64,000 nt of DNA from Halomonas korlensis (GCF_900116705.1 NZ_FPBP01000009.1:124001-188000); one strand, 5' to 3'; numbered from the stretch's first letter, positions 8,673 through 17,570 are shown. The notes: generated by a model from the sequence alone, not told the origin. Numbers and translations are program-made.

Positions 8673-9401
8673 TCATCCGACAGTGACGCCGCCACAGACG
8701 AAGAGCGTTTGGCCGGTAATAAAGCCGCTGCGCTCGTCACAGAAGAAGCTCACCGCGTGGGCCACGTCGTCGGGTTGGCCCATGCGCTGTAGCGGGATAT
8801 TGTCGATGATGCGGCGGGCGCGTTCGGAATCGGGAGGATTGTTCTGCCAGAAGGCGCTGGTAGCAATGGGGCCGGGGGCGACGCAGTTGACGGTAATACC
8901 CTGTTCCGCCAGTTCCAGTGCCCAGGTTCTAGCCATGGATTGCAGCGCTCCCTTGGTGGCACTGTAGAGAGTGCGCGCCTCCTTCCCCAGCACCACGCGG
9001 CTGGTATTCATCACGATGCGCCCCATCCCGCGAGCCTTCATGGCGGGTAGCAGTGCCTGGGTGCAGACCAGCGCCGATCGCACATTGAGATGCATCAGCT
9101 TGTCGAAGTCCTCGAGCCGCGCCTCTTCAAGCAGGGCCGGGGCGACGACACCCACGTTATTGACCAGTCGCGTCACCGAATATCGCTCAGCGATCTCCTC
9201 CATTACCCGCTGGGTCGCGCCGGCATCGGCAAGGTCGACCTGGCGCGCCGCCGCTTTCAGGGAGTCCGCTTCCGGCTCGACAATATCCGCCACGATAACG
9301 TGGTAGCCATCCTGCAGGAGGCGAAGGGCGATGGCTTGTCCGATGTTTCTCGCCCCACCGGTGACAACGGCGCAGTGTCTTTGTGCAGAGTCCTGGTTCA
9401 T
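8673..9401 (-). CDS. SDR-family NAD(P)-dependent oxidoreductase
   Basis: The 242-residue classical SDR has TGGARNIGQAIAL as the cofactor motif (near residue 15), NNVG near 80, catalytic Tyr and Lys in LYSATKGAL near residue 150, and PGPIATSAFW in the substrate loop. It likely interconverts a hydroxyl and a keto group. Asp39 after the second strand (VIVADIVEPE) suggests NAD(H). It is convergent with the CoA-transferase gene and divergent from the 3-hydroxyacyl-CoA dehydrogenase gene, so it has its own promoter in 9402-9670. No specific substrate can be assigned. Confidence 0.85.
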   Translation of the reverse strand: MNQDSAQRHCAVVTGGARNIGQAIALRLLQDGYHVIVADIVEPEADSLKAAARQVDLADAGATQRVMEEIAERYSVTRLVNNVGVVAPALLEEARLEDFDKLMHLNVRSALVCTQALLPAMKARGMGRIVMNTSRVVLGKEARTLYSATKGALQSMARTWALELAEQGITVNCVAPGPIATSAFWQNNPPDSERARRIIDNIPLQRMGQPDDVAHAVSFFCDERSGFITGQTLFVCGGVTVG

Positions 9402-9670
9402 TCGGGTGTCCCTGGCGTGTACCTGTCGAAGAAACTTATGGCTAGTATGAAGGCCTCCCGCCGATAAAACACGGCAAGGCGTAGAGACCCCTCACTATGC
9501 GTCATTCCTGCACAAGGAAGATGGGGGCATCATGACGTTGCAAGAGGGATATCCATGTAGGGGAAGCAGGGAAGGCCAGTCTGCCGATCCTGCGAATGGT
9601 TTTATTCAATGCGACATCTGTCCCGGTCTGCTTGAATGAAATCCTTGGTCAAGCGAGGGAAAACAGGCTA

Positions 9671-10576
9671 ATGCCGAAAGGTTCATTGCAAGCCATGGTG
9701 GTGGGAGCCGGTACCATGGGCACCACCCTGGCCAAATTGCTGGCGGGGCATGGCGTCAAGGTCACCATGGTGGACAGCGACCCGCAAGTGCTGGAAACCA
9801 GCCGCCTGGACGTGGGGGAAGGCGCTGTCACCATCCGCTTTACAACGACTTTGAAGGTGGATGAAAGCCCCGATTTCGTGATCGAAACTGTGACCGAAAA
9901 CGTTGCGGTCAAGCAGGAGGTAGTGGCGCAAATCGAGGCCAGCGTGGCCGATACCTCCATCATCATGACCAATACCTCGGGTATCTCCATCGATGAGATT
10001 GGAAGCGCCATGCGCGTTCCACAACGGTTCTTGGGTGCCCACTTCTTTAATCCGGCTGACATCATTCCCGCAGTGGAAGTGGTTCCGGGTAGCCACACCG
10101 AGACTCTGGTAGTCGAAAAGGCCTGTCGATGGTTGAAGCGGCTGGGGAAACGACCGGCGGTACTCAACACTTGCGTGCCCGGTTTCGTCGCCAATCGGAT
10201 CCAGCATGCGGTGATGCGTGAATGCCTCTCCTTGCTGGAGAAAGGCGTGGTGGAGGCCGAGGCGCTGGATGACATCGTGCAGTACTCCATCGGCGTGCGC
10301 ATGGCGCTGAACGGGCCCTTGTGCCAGCGCGACCTCAATGGGCTGGACACCCACTTGGCCATCGCCCGATACCTCTATCCGGATCTTGATGCACGCCAGG
10401 AGCCCGCGGCTCTCCTCGAAGAGTACGTCGCCCAGGGGCGCCTGGGCGCCAAGGCAGGGCGAGGCTTCTACCATTGGAGCGACGAGTCGCGTGCGGAGCA
10501 CCAGGCCCGGGAGCGGGAAAGCCTGCAACGCATCATTGAAATCGCCACGCAATACTCACCAAAAGACGAACCATGA
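9671..10576 (+). CDS. 3-hydroxyacyl-CoA dehydrogenase (PaaH/FadB2 type)
   Basis: The 301-residue protein has the Rossmann motif GAGTMG at residues 12-17, Asp35 at the end of strand 2 (NAD-specific), the catalytic His124 in GAHFFNPAD, and the C-terminal dimer domain with GRGFYHW. It oxidises an (S)-3-hydroxyacyl-CoA to 3-oxoacyl-CoA. The ATG at 9671 is favoured because the 25-residue upstream extension has no family character. With the TctCBA transporter and the class III CoA-transferase it suggests a beta-oxidation-like route for an imported acid. The gene is followed by a weak hairpin at 10580-10599. Confidence 0.87.
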   Translation: MPKGSLQAMVVGAGTMGTTLAKLLAGHGVKVTMVDSDPQVLETSRLDVGEGAVTIRFTTTLKVDESPDFVIETVTENVAVKQEVVAQIEASVADTSIIMTNTSGISIDEIGSAMRVPQRFLGAHFFNPADIIPAVEVVPGSHTETLVVEKACRWLKRLGKRPAVLNTCVPGFVANRIQHAVMRECLSLLEKGVVEAEALDDIVQYSIGVRMALNGPLCQRDLNGLDTHLAIARYLYPDLDARQEPAALLEEYVAQGRLGAKAGRGFYHWSDESRAEHQARERESLQRIIEIATQYSPKDEP

Positions 10577-10677
10577 ACCGGGCAGTATAAAAAATGCCCC
10601 GAGGGTATCAACGGAGGCGTTCGGCCCCAACGATCGATATGCCCGCCAGGTTTAAGCCCGTTGTAAATCCCGAATTC

Positions 10678-10720
10678 AAGATAAGCGCTCTTTTGTTATC
10701 GCTGATTATTCGGTTATTCG
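10678..10720. promoter_or_regulatory. Possible PcaR-like half-site cluster upstream of pcaB
   Basis: Upstream of pcaB lie GATAAGCG, GTTATCGC and two direct copies of TTATTCG (10706-10712 and 10714-10720). They resemble half-sites of the boxes near tctC and pcaDC but form no clean 15-bp palindrome. The assignment is weak. Confidence 0.3.
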
Positions 10721-10766
10721 ACTATGTGTCTCTTATTGGCACCCCTTCTCGTCATGAGGTTTGTTT

Positions 10767-12140
10767 ATGCTTGCCGCCCTTATCCAGCACCCTTTCATGA
10801 GCCAGCAGGCGCTGGCCGAGTGCAACGCCCAGGCCATGGTCGATGCCATGCTGGCCTTCGAGCTGGCTCTGGCCGAGGTCCAGGAGGCCCGGGGGGCGGT
10901 GCCCGAGGACGCCAGCCTGGCCATGCGCCAGACCTTCGAAGCGCATGCCTTCGACCTTGACGCTATCGCTGCCGGTGTCGCCAGCGGCGGCAATGCGGCC
11001 ATTCCCTTCGTCAAGCAGGGGCGTGCGGCCTTGCCGGAAGACCTCAAGCGCTACTGGCACCAGGGTGCTACCAGCCAGGACGTGGTCGATACGGCCCTGA
11101 TGCTGCTGCTAAAGCCCCGCCTGGCCGCCCTCGATGCCCTGCTGGTGCGCTGTCGCAGCGCAGCCCTCGACCTGATGCAGGCCCATGACGAGACCGTGAT
11201 GGTAGGGCGCACCTTGATGCAGCAGGCGTTACCGATCACCTTCGGCGTCAAGGTGGCCCACTGGGCCATCGGCCTGGAGCAGGCCCGCCGTCGCCTGGCC
11301 GTACTGGAATTGCCGGTACAGTTCGGCGGCGCGGTGGCGGTGCACTCTGGTTTGGAAGGGCCGGGCCGGGACGACCTGGGCCTCGATTTCATGGATGCCC
11401 TGGCCGAGCGGCTGGGTCTCGCGACGGCGGTACTGCCCTGGCACACCGATCGCCAGCCGATCCATGCCCTGGCCACGGGGCTGGACGCCGCCGCCGGCGC
11501 CACCGAGAAGCTGGCCCTGGACGTGTCGCTGCTGACCCAGACGGAGCTCGGCGAGGTCGCCGAGCCGGCGGCACCCGGCATGGGGGAGTCCTCGTCGATG
11601 CCGCACAAGCGCAATCCGGTGCGCTGCGCGCTGATCCGCGGTGCCGCCCGCCAGGTGCATGGCCACACCACGGTGATCCTCAATGCCGCGGCCCAGCCCC
11701 TGGAGCGGGGCCTGGGGGAGTGGCACGCCGAGTGGGCGCCGCTGCTCGACAGTGCCCTGCTGCTGGAAGGCGCGCTGGAACAGGCCGCGGTGCTGCTCGA
11801 GGGCCTGGAAGTGCACCCCGAGGCGATGCAGCGCAACCTGGCGGCGACGGGCGGCGGCATCATGGCCGAGCCGGTCTCGCGCCTGCTCGCCCCGGTGGTG
11901 GGCCAGGACGCCGCCAAGCGCATCAGCGCCGAGGCCGCCGAGACGGCGCGCCTGACGGGACGCCCCTATGCCCAGGTACTGCACGAACAACTCCTGGCGG
12001 GGCACGCGGAGGTGGCGGGGCGCATCGAGCGTACCGACCTTGAGCGGGCCAGTGATCCGGCCTTGTACCTTGGTAGTAGCAAGGCACAGGTGCGGCGAGC
12101 GACTCACTGGCTAAACAACCAACAGGCAACGGTTTCTTGA
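10767..12140 (+). CDS. pcaB: 3-carboxy-cis,cis-muconate cycloisomerase
   Basis: The 457-residue member of the fumarase/aspartase superfamily has the signature GESSSMPHKRNP at about residues 273-284, plus HQGATSQDVVDTAL near 98, the usual PcaB form. It cyclises 3-carboxymuconate, the product of protocatechuate 3,4-dioxygenase, to 4-carboxymuconolactone. ATG at 10767 follows ATGAGG; a TTG two codons upstream is less likely. It is the first gene of the local pca series and precedes the pcaDC fusion, which has its own operator region. The C-terminal domain (about residues 360-450) is complete, so the enzyme should be active. Confidence 0.93.
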   Translation: MLAALIQHPFMSQQALAECNAQAMVDAMLAFELALAEVQEARGAVPEDASLAMRQTFEAHAFDLDAIAAGVASGGNAAIPFVKQGRAALPEDLKRYWHQGATSQDVVDTALMLLLKPRLAALDALLVRCRSAALDLMQAHDETVMVGRTLMQQALPITFGVKVAHWAIGLEQARRRLAVLELPVQFGGAVAVHSGLEGPGRDDLGLDFMDALAERLGLATAVLPWHTDRQPIHALATGLDAAAGATEKLALDVSLLTQTELGEVAEPAAPGMGESSSMPHKRNPVRCALIRGAARQVHGHTTVILNAAAQPLERGLGEWHAEWAPLLDSALLLEGALEQAAVLLEGLEVHPEAMQRNLAATGGGIMAEPVSRLLAPVVGQDAAKRISAEAAETARLTGRPYAQVLHEQLLAGHAEVAGRIERTDLERASDPALYLGSSKAQVRRATHWLNNQQATVS

Positions 12141-12211
12141 AAGAAGACCACCTTCCTTTACAGAAACTGGCTCTTGCATGATTTGACGAACCGTCATTTC
12201 GAGATTATTTT

Positions 12212-12245
12212 GTTCGCATTACAAATCAATGTTCTTATTGCGAAC
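12212..12245. promoter_or_regulatory. Tandem PcaR-type boxes upstream of pcaDC
   Basis: GTTCGCATTACAAAT (12212-12226, a half-conserved copy) and GTTCTTATTGCGAAC (12231-12245, outer arms GTTC/GAAC) lie on the same strand 19 bases apart. Both resemble the boxes at 4042 and 4147. The rest of 12141-12472, the 332-base gap between pcaB and pcaDC, shows no convincing gene. Confidence 0.6.
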
Positions 12246-12472
12246 GCGTTAGGGCTGGCCGGTGTCCTGGCTGGTGTCCTACGGAAGGCAATGGTGACGC
12301 CCTTGCTCTCGGCCATCCGCTAGGGATGGCCGGCGCGTACCTGCTGTTGACGGCGGCGCATGAACGGTACAGACAGAACAAGCGCTATGCTTTACGCACC
12401 CTATGCGTGGGCGTAGGGCAAGGCATCGCGACGCTCACCGAGCAGGTGCAAATAACGAAAGGAGAAGCTTCA

Positions 12473-13651
12473 ATGGCATTTCTGTCCATCAAGGGCCGCA
12501 GCGTGGCCTATCGCCTGCTGGGCGCTGATTCCAACCCGCTGGTGATACTGGCGCACCCGCTGGGCATGAGCCAGGCGGTGTGGGACGACGTCCTGCCGGC
12601 GCTGCTACCGCGCTACCGCGTGCTGACCTGGGATCTGCCCGGCCACGGTGCGAGCCAAGCCTGGGGCGATGGTCCGATCACCCCGGCCGACCTGGCCAGT
12701 GAAGCCCTGGCGCTGGCCGACCACGCCGGTGCCGGCCGCTTCCACTTCGCCGGTACCTCCATTGGCGGTGTGGTGGGCCAGCAGCTGGTGGCCGAGCATG
12801 GCGAGCGGTTGCTCTCCACCACCCTGACCAACACCGGGGCGGTGATCGGCAACGCCGAGCTGTGGAATACCCGTGCCGGTCGTGTGCGCCAGGAAGGCCT
12901 GGCAGCGATGTCCGAGGAGATCGTGCCGCGCTGGTTCGCCCCGGCCTGCTTCGAGGCCGAGCCGGCGCTCAAGGACGGCTGGTGCATCCAGATGGGCCGT
13001 GGCGACGATGAATCCTACGCGCTGCTGTGCGAGATGCTCGGGCGCGACGTCTTCACCGGCAAGCTGACCGGGAAGCAAGTGAAGGTCCAGCTGTTCGGCG
13101 GCAGCGAGGACATGGCGACCCCGCCGGCGACGCTGGAGGCACTCGCGGCCGAGTGCGACGGCGCGCCGCTCGAGATCCTCGAGGGCGTCGGCCACGTGCC
13201 TTCCGTGGAGGTGCCAGGCCTGTTCGCCGAGAAGCTATTGTCAGTGATGGCGGTGGACCTGGGCGATGTGGGCGCCAACGGAGTGGACTATGCCACCGCC
13301 CTTGCCACACGCAAGCAGGTGCTGGGCGAGGAGCACGTGGCACGCTCGACCGAGAGCGCCACCAGCCTGGACGCGCCCTTCCAGCAGATGATCACCCGCC
13401 TGGCCTGGGGCGAGCTGTGGAGCAACGACGACCTGACCCGTCGCGAGCGCAGCATGATCACTACTGGCATCCTGGCCGCGCTGGGCCGCGAGGAGCTGAC
13501 CCTGCACCTCAAGACCGCCAAGCGCATCGGCCTCTCCGAGGCGGAGCTGCGTCAGGTACTGATGCACGTGGCGATCTATGGCGGCGTGCCGGCGGCCAAC
13601 CATGCCTTCGCGTTGGCCAAGGAGCTTGGGTGGGGCGGGGAGAAAGACTGA
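12473..13651 (+). CDS. pcaDC: Fused 3-oxoadipate enol-lactonase / 4-carboxymuconolactone decarboxylase
   Basis: The 392-residue protein is a natural fusion. Residues 1-260 are an alpha/beta-hydrolase (PcaD) with the nucleophile Ser96 in GTSIGG, Asp213 and His241 as the likely triad, and an [11 protein letters not shown] oxyanion-hole strand. Residues about 272-392 are a carboxymuconolactone decarboxylase domain (PcaC), with [18 protein letters not shown] and [14 protein letters not shown]. Together they convert 4-carboxymuconolactone to 3-oxoadipate. ATG at 12473 follows AAAGGAGAAG; a longer in-frame start at 12326 would add 49 unrelated residues. Such fusions (PcaL) are known in actinomycetes and some proteobacteria. 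Confidence 0.92.
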   Translation: MAFLSIKGRSVAYRLLGADSNPLVILAHPLGMSQAVWDDVLPALLPRYRVLTWDLPGHGASQAWGDGPITPADLASEALALADHAGAGRFHFAGTSIGGVVGQQLVAEHGERLLSTTLTNTGAVIGNAELWNTRAGRVRQEGLAAMSEEIVPRWFAPACFEAEPALKDGWCIQMGRGDDESYALLCEMLGRDVFTGKLTGKQVKVQLFGGSEDMATPPATLEALAAECDGAPLEILEGVGHVPSVEVPGLFAEKLLSVMAVDLGDVGANGVDYATALATRKQVLGEEHVARSTESATSLDAPFQQMITRLAWGELWSNDDLTRRERSMITTGILAALGREELTLHLKTAKRIGLSEAELRQVLMHVAIYGGVPAANHAFALAKELGWGGEKD

Positions 13652-13682
13652 TTCGCTTGATGGCAGACATGAGAGGATCCGG

Positions 13683-14888
13683 ATGAGCGGTGAGACAGCA
13701 ACGATGGACGAACCGGGTCAGTGGCGGCAGGCCCTGTTGGTCTACGGGCTGCTGTGGAGCCTGGGACTTTACCTGCGCCTGACGGTGCTGGTGGTGCCGC
13801 CGCTGATCCCCCAGCTCAAGGCGGTGCTGGGCTTCACCAGCGGCGAGGTGGCCATTGCCACCAGCCTGCCGCTGGTGACGCTGGCCGTGGGTGGCCTGGC
13901 TGCCGGCTGGCTGCTGGCGCGGGTCGGCGTGCTCCCCGGCATGCTGCTGGGGCTGGCGGTGATGGCGGGGGGCAGTGCGCTGCGCAGCCTGCCAGAGGGC
14001 TTCCTGGCGATGATGGCGGCCACCGTGATCATGGGGGTGGGCATCGCCTTCATGCAGGCCGCCATGCCGGTGTTGGCCAAACTCTGGTCGCCGGGGCGTG
14101 TCGGCCGCGCCTCGGCGGTCTACACCAACGGTCTGCTGTTGGGTGAATTGCTGGCCGCCGGCGCCACCGGCCCCTTGGTGGCGATCTGGCTGGGCGAGCA
14201 GTGGCAGTGGGCCTTCGCCCTGTGGGTGGTACCGGTCCCGCTGTTGATGCTGGCCCTGTTGGCGGGGAGTCGTCGGTTACCCAACACCGGGCGGGGCTCC
14301 TCCAGTGCCGGGCTGGTGCTGCCGGATCGCCACGATGGTCGCATGTGGCGACTGGTGACGCTGCTCGGTGCCGCCGCAGCGCTCTATTTCACCGGCAATG
14401 TCTTCCTGCCGGCCTTGCTCGAGGAGAGCGGACGCCTGGCACTGCTATCACCCAGCCTGACGGCCCTCAACGGTGCCCAGGTGCTCTCCTCTATGCTGCT
14501 GGTCCTCTATGCCGACAGGCTGATGGGGCAACACCGATCGCTGGTCGCCATCACGGCGCTGGCCCTGCTGGCCTTGCCGCTGATGCTCTGGCTGCCGGGA
14601 CGACATGTGGTCTGGGCCGCCGGGTTGTTCGGCTTCTTCACCAGTGCGCTGTTCATCTTCGTGCTGGCCCTGCCCGCCTGGCTGGTGCGCGTCGAGGCGC
14701 TGCCGCGACTGATGGGCGGGATGCTGTTCTTTGGCTACCTTCTGGTCTTTGTCATCACCGTGGTCGGCGGCGGGCTCTATGACCTCTCGGGCATCGTGGC
14801 GCTGGCCTTCCTGCCGACCCTGATGATCGCCCTGGTGGCCATGGCCAATACCCGCCGGCTGCTCGCCTCCCGTCAGGCGGAGGCCTGA
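13683..14888 (+). CDS. MFS permease, CynX/NimT-like
   Basis: The 401-residue protein has 12 hydrophobic segments and the spacing of the CynX/NimT branch of the major facilitator superfamily. An N-terminal half with VPPLIPQLKAVLGFTSGEVAIATSLPL is followed by a loop near residues 205-220 and a second six-helix half. It begins 31 bases after pcaDC and ends directly at the pcaQ start codon (TGAATG), so it is cotranscribed with them. Context suggests uptake or export of an aromatic acid such as protocatechuate. The start at 13683 removes a hydrophilic extension that overlaps pcaDC. Confidence 0.82.
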   Translation: MSGETATMDEPGQWRQALLVYGLLWSLGLYLRLTVLVVPPLIPQLKAVLGFTSGEVAIATSLPLVTLAVGGLAAGWLLARVGVLPGMLLGLAVMAGGSALRSLPEGFLAMMAATVIMGVGIAFMQAAMPVLAKLWSPGRVGRASAVYTNGLLLGELLAAGATGPLVAIWLGEQWQWAFALWVVPVPLLMLALLAGSRRLPNTGRGSSSAGLVLPDRHDGRMWRLVTLLGAAAALYFTGNVFLPALLEESGRLALLSPSLTALNGAQVLSSMLLVLYADRLMGQHRSLVAITALALLALPLMLWLPGRHVVWAAGLFGFFTSALFIFVLALPAWLVRVEALPRLMGGMLFFGYLLVFVITVVGGGLYDLSGIVALAFLPTLMIALVAMANTRRLLASRQAEA

Positions 14889-15818
14889 ATGCTCAACGCC
14901 CGCATCAAGCTGCGCCACCTTCAGGCCTTTCTGGAAGTGGCTCGCCATCGCAGCTTTGCCCGTGCCGCCGACCGCCTGGCGATCACCCAGCCGGGCATGT
15001 CCAAGACCATCAAGGAACTCGAGGAGATCCTCGGCACTGCGCTCTTCGAGCGGACCTCCCGAGGGGTGGCGCTGACCCAGGCCGGTCTGACCCTGTTGCG
15101 CCACGCCGGCCCGGCGATCCGCGCCCTGGAAGAGGGCGTCAACGCGCTGGGCGAGGTACGCACCACGATCCGCTGGCTGCGGGTGGGCGCGCTCTCAACG
15201 GTCGAGAGCCGCCTGCTGCCCGAAGCCATTCGGCGTTGGCAGCAGGCCGAGGCCGTCGAGGCCGGTGTCAACGTGGTTACCGGGCCCAGTGCCTTCCTGC
15301 TCTCACGGCTGCGCCGGGGCGAGCTGGACCTGGTGGTGGGGCGCATGACCGAGGCGCGCGAGATCCGCGACCTGGCCTTCGAGCACCTCTACTACGAGCG
15401 CCTGATCCTGGTGGTGCGCGTCGGGCATCCGCTGGCCGAGGACGAGCCGCTCGAGGCCCACCGGCTGGAGGGTTACCCCTGGGTGCTGCCGCCTCCTCAG
15501 ACCACGTTGCGCCAGCAGGTCGATAGCTTCTGCGTGCGCCACTCGCTACGCCCGCCAGGGCGTCAGCTGGAGACCCTGTCGCTGCCGTTGAGCCATCGCT
15601 ACACCCTGGCGAGCGATGCGGTCTGGGTGGCGCCGGAAGAGGCGGTGCGCGATGCCCTGGACGAGGGTCGGCTCTGCGAGCTGTCCCTGCCGCTGGAGCA
15701 GCAGGGCGGCTCGGTGGGGCTCTGCACCAATACCAGCATGGAGCCTTCCCTGGCCCTGGAAGATTTTTGTGAGACCCTTCGGAAGGTAGCCGCGGACATG
15801 GCAGCGGCCGCGACATGA
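14889..15818 (+). CDS. pcaQ: LysR-type activator PcaQ
   Basis: The 309-residue LysR protein has an N-terminal winged helix (residues 8-66, SFARAADRLAITQPGMSKTIKELE) and a ligand domain with VVTGPSAFLLSRLRRGELDLVVGRM, a stretch very typical of PcaQ. PcaQ activates the protocatechuate genes in rhizobia and relatives, with 3-carboxymuconate-type inducers. Here it is codirectional with pcaHG rather than divergent, and a perfect PcaQ-type site lies in the 117-base gap before pcaH. It starts at the ATG overlapping the end of the MFS gene. Confidence 0.9.
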   Translation: MLNARIKLRHLQAFLEVARHRSFARAADRLAITQPGMSKTIKELEEILGTALFERTSRGVALTQAGLTLLRHAGPAIRALEEGVNALGEVRTTIRWLRVGALSTVESRLLPEAIRRWQQAEAVEAGVNVVTGPSAFLLSRLRRGELDLVVGRMTEAREIRDLAFEHLYYERLILVVRVGHPLAEDEPLEAHRLEGYPWVLPPPQTTLRQQVDSFCVRHSLRPPGRQLETLSLPLSHRYTLASDAVWVAPEEAVRDALDEGRLCELSLPLEQQGGSVGLCTNTSMEPSLALEDFCETLRKVAADMAAAAT

Positions 15819-15837
15819 CGATAATCGAGGGTGATCC

Positions 15838-15853
15838 ATAACCCATGGGTTAT
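15838..15853. promoter_or_regulatory. PcaQ binding site
   Basis: ATAACCCATGGGTTAT is a perfect 16-bp palindrome. It fits the site described for Sinorhizobium PcaQ, ATAACC-N4-GGTTAA, at 11 of the 12 defined positions, and is 82 bases upstream of pcaH. Confidence 0.82.
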
Positions 15854-15935
15854 GCGTAGAGGTAGAGGCATCAATTGGCAGGGCTGCGACAAGCCGCGAC
15901 ACTGATCAGGATCTACAACCCCGGAGACGATCGAT

Positions 15936-16670
15936 ATGCAGGACAACAGCAAGCGCTTCGTGGAGCGCGACCGCAACTGGCATCCACCGGCCTATGCGCC
16001 CGGCTACAAGACGTCCGTGGCCCGCTCCCCGCGCCAGGCGCTGGTCAGCATGCAGCATGCCACCGCCTCCGAGCTCACCGGCCCGGCGTTCCGTGGCCTG
16101 CGCATGGGTCCCCACGATAACGACCTGTTGCTCAACTTTCGTCAAGGTCAGGGCCAGGGCCAGGATCTCCCCCAGGGCGAGCGCATCATCATGTTCGGCC
16201 GCGTGGTCGACCAGTTCGGCAAGCCGGTGCCCCACACGTTGGTGGAAATGTGGCAGGCCAACGCCGGCGGCCGTTATCGTCACCGCAATGACAACTACCT
16301 GGCCCCGCTGGACCCCAACTTCGGCGGCGTGGGCCGCTGCCTGACCGACGAGGCGGGCTGGTACCGCTTCCGCACCATCAAGCCGGGTCCCTATCCCTGG
16401 CCCAACGATCCCAACAGCTGGCGCCCCTCCCACATTCACGTCTCGGTGATGGGCCCTTCGATCTCTACCCGCTTGATCACCCAGATGTACTTCGAGGGCG
16501 ATCCGCTGATCCCGCTGTGCCCCATCGTCAACACTATCAAGGACCCCGACGCCGTCGAGACCATGGTCGGTCGCCTGGACATGGCTCGCAGCCGGCCCAT
16601 GGACTGCCTGGCCTATCGCTTCGACCTGGTGGTACGCGGCGAACTGCAGACCTATTTCGAAAATCAGTAA
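15936..16670 (+). CDS. pcaH: Protocatechuate 3,4-dioxygenase, beta subunit
   Basis: The 244-residue subunit has all four non-haem Fe(III) ligands: Tyr114 (GGRYRH), Tyr153 (GPYPW), His166 and His168 (RPSHIH), matching Tyr408, Tyr447, His460 and His462 of the Pseudomonas enzyme by spacing. It performs intradiol cleavage of protocatechuate to 3-carboxy-cis,cis-muconate with PcaG. The N-terminal PcaH domain ([18 protein letters not shown]) is complete. ATG at 15936 follows CGGAGACG. The final codons FENQ-stop form the first unit of a tandem repeat that runs to pcaG. Confidence 0.96.
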   Translation: MQDNSKRFVERDRNWHPPAYAPGYKTSVARSPRQALVSMQHATASELTGPAFRGLRMGPHDNDLLLNFRQGQGQGQDLPQGERIIMFGRVVDQFGKPVPHTLVEMWQANAGGRYRHRNDNYLAPLDPNFGGVGRCLTDEAGWYRFRTIKPGPYPWPNDPNSWRPSHIHVSVMGPSISTRLITQMYFEGDPLIPLCPIVNTIKDPDAVETMVGRLDMARSRPMDCLAYRFDLVVRGELQTYFENQ

Positions 16671-16732
16671 CCGGTTCGAAAACCAGTAACCGGGTTCGAA
16701 AATCAATAACCGGTTCGAAAACCAGTGACAGG
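16656..16732 (+). repeat. Four tandem 19-20-bp repeats bridging pcaH end and pcaG start
   Basis: Units start with TTCGAAAA at 16656, 16675, 16695 and 16714, with the pattern TTCGAAAAYCARTAACCGG. The first holds the last codons and stop of pcaH; the fourth (diverged to GTGACAGG) runs into the ribosome binding region of pcaG. Each unit contains the palindrome TTCGAA. Confidence 0.92.
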
Positions 16733-16748
16733 ACGGGGTAACCAGACC

Positions 16749-17441
16749 ATGAAACAGCCCAATTCCCAGCCCGCCAGCGAGCTGATGCTGCGCGAGACCG
16801 CCTCCCAGACCGCCGGGCCCTATGTCCATATCGGCCTGGCCCTGGCCGCGGCCGGCAACCCGACCCGCGACGAGGAGATCTGGAACGAGATGGCCCGGCC
16901 CGAGGCCGAGGGCGAGCACATCGAGGTCGTCGGTACCGTGATCGACGGCAACGGCGACTTGGTGCGCGATGCCTTCATCGAGGCCTGGCAGGCGGACAGC
17001 AAGGGCGTCTACCAGCGCGAGTACGACCTCGAGAAGCCGTTCAACAGTTTCGGGCGCACCGCCACCACCTTCGAGCACGGCAGCGAGTGGACCCTCAAGA
17101 CCGTCAAGCCGGGTCGCGTGCGGGTCGATGGCATCGATGAAGAGCACGGTGCCATCGACGACAAGGAAAACGACCTGGCGAGTGCGCGTAGTGCGCTGCT
17201 GATGGCCCCCCATATCAACCTGACCCTCTTCGCCCGCGGCATCAACATCCACCTGCAGACGCGGCTATACTTCGAGGATGAAGGCGAGGCGAATGCCGAA
17301 TGTCCGGTGCTGAGTCGCATCGAGTCGCCGATACGCCGCGCAACGCTGATCGCCAGGCGCGAGGAGGTGGATGGCAAGGTACGCTACCGCCTCGACATCC
17401 GCCTGCAAGGCGAGGGTGAGACGGTCTTCTTCGATTTTTGA
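16749..17441 (+). CDS. pcaG: Protocatechuate 3,4-dioxygenase, alpha subunit
   Basis: The 230-residue subunit has the intradiol dioxygenase fold: ETASQTAGPYVHIGLAL near residues 16-32, VIDGNGDLVRDAFIEAWQAD near 63-82, and the strand NLTLFARGINIHLQTRLYFED near 157-177. It lacks the iron ligands, as PcaG does, and forms the (alpha-beta)12 complex with PcaH. ATG at 16749 follows AGGACGGGG; a GTG at 16725 is possible but lies inside the tandem repeat. It is somewhat longer than the 200-residue Pseudomonas PcaG, with extra length in the loop near residues 105-150. Confidence 0.94.
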   Translation: MKQPNSQPASELMLRETASQTAGPYVHIGLALAAAGNPTRDEEIWNEMARPEAEGEHIEVVGTVIDGNGDLVRDAFIEAWQADSKGVYQREYDLEKPFNSFGRTATTFEHGSEWTLKTVKPGRVRVDGIDEEHGAIDDKENDLASARSALLMAPHINLTLFARGINIHLQTRLYFEDEGEANAECPVLSRIESPIRRATLIARREEVDGKVRYRLDIRLQGEGETVFFDF

Positions 17442-17570
17442 TCAAGGGCGGCCGCCCCGGATTCTGGCCACGAACTCTGCCTATGGGTAGGGTTCGTGGT
17501 GGTTGTCAACGCGCCGAAAAGGTTCATCCATCCACGCCGACGTAGCGTCTCGGCCTAACGCGAGGTTTCC

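Noticed and set aside
12395..12425. Possible tRNA-like fold in the pcaB-pcaDC gap
   Set aside because: Only a 5-bp stem is present; there is no cloverleaf or T-loop sequence.
15906..17252. 448-codon minus-strand frame opposite pcaH and pcaG
   Set aside because: It is the antisense of the dioxygenase genes, with a low-complexity translation and no ribosome site.
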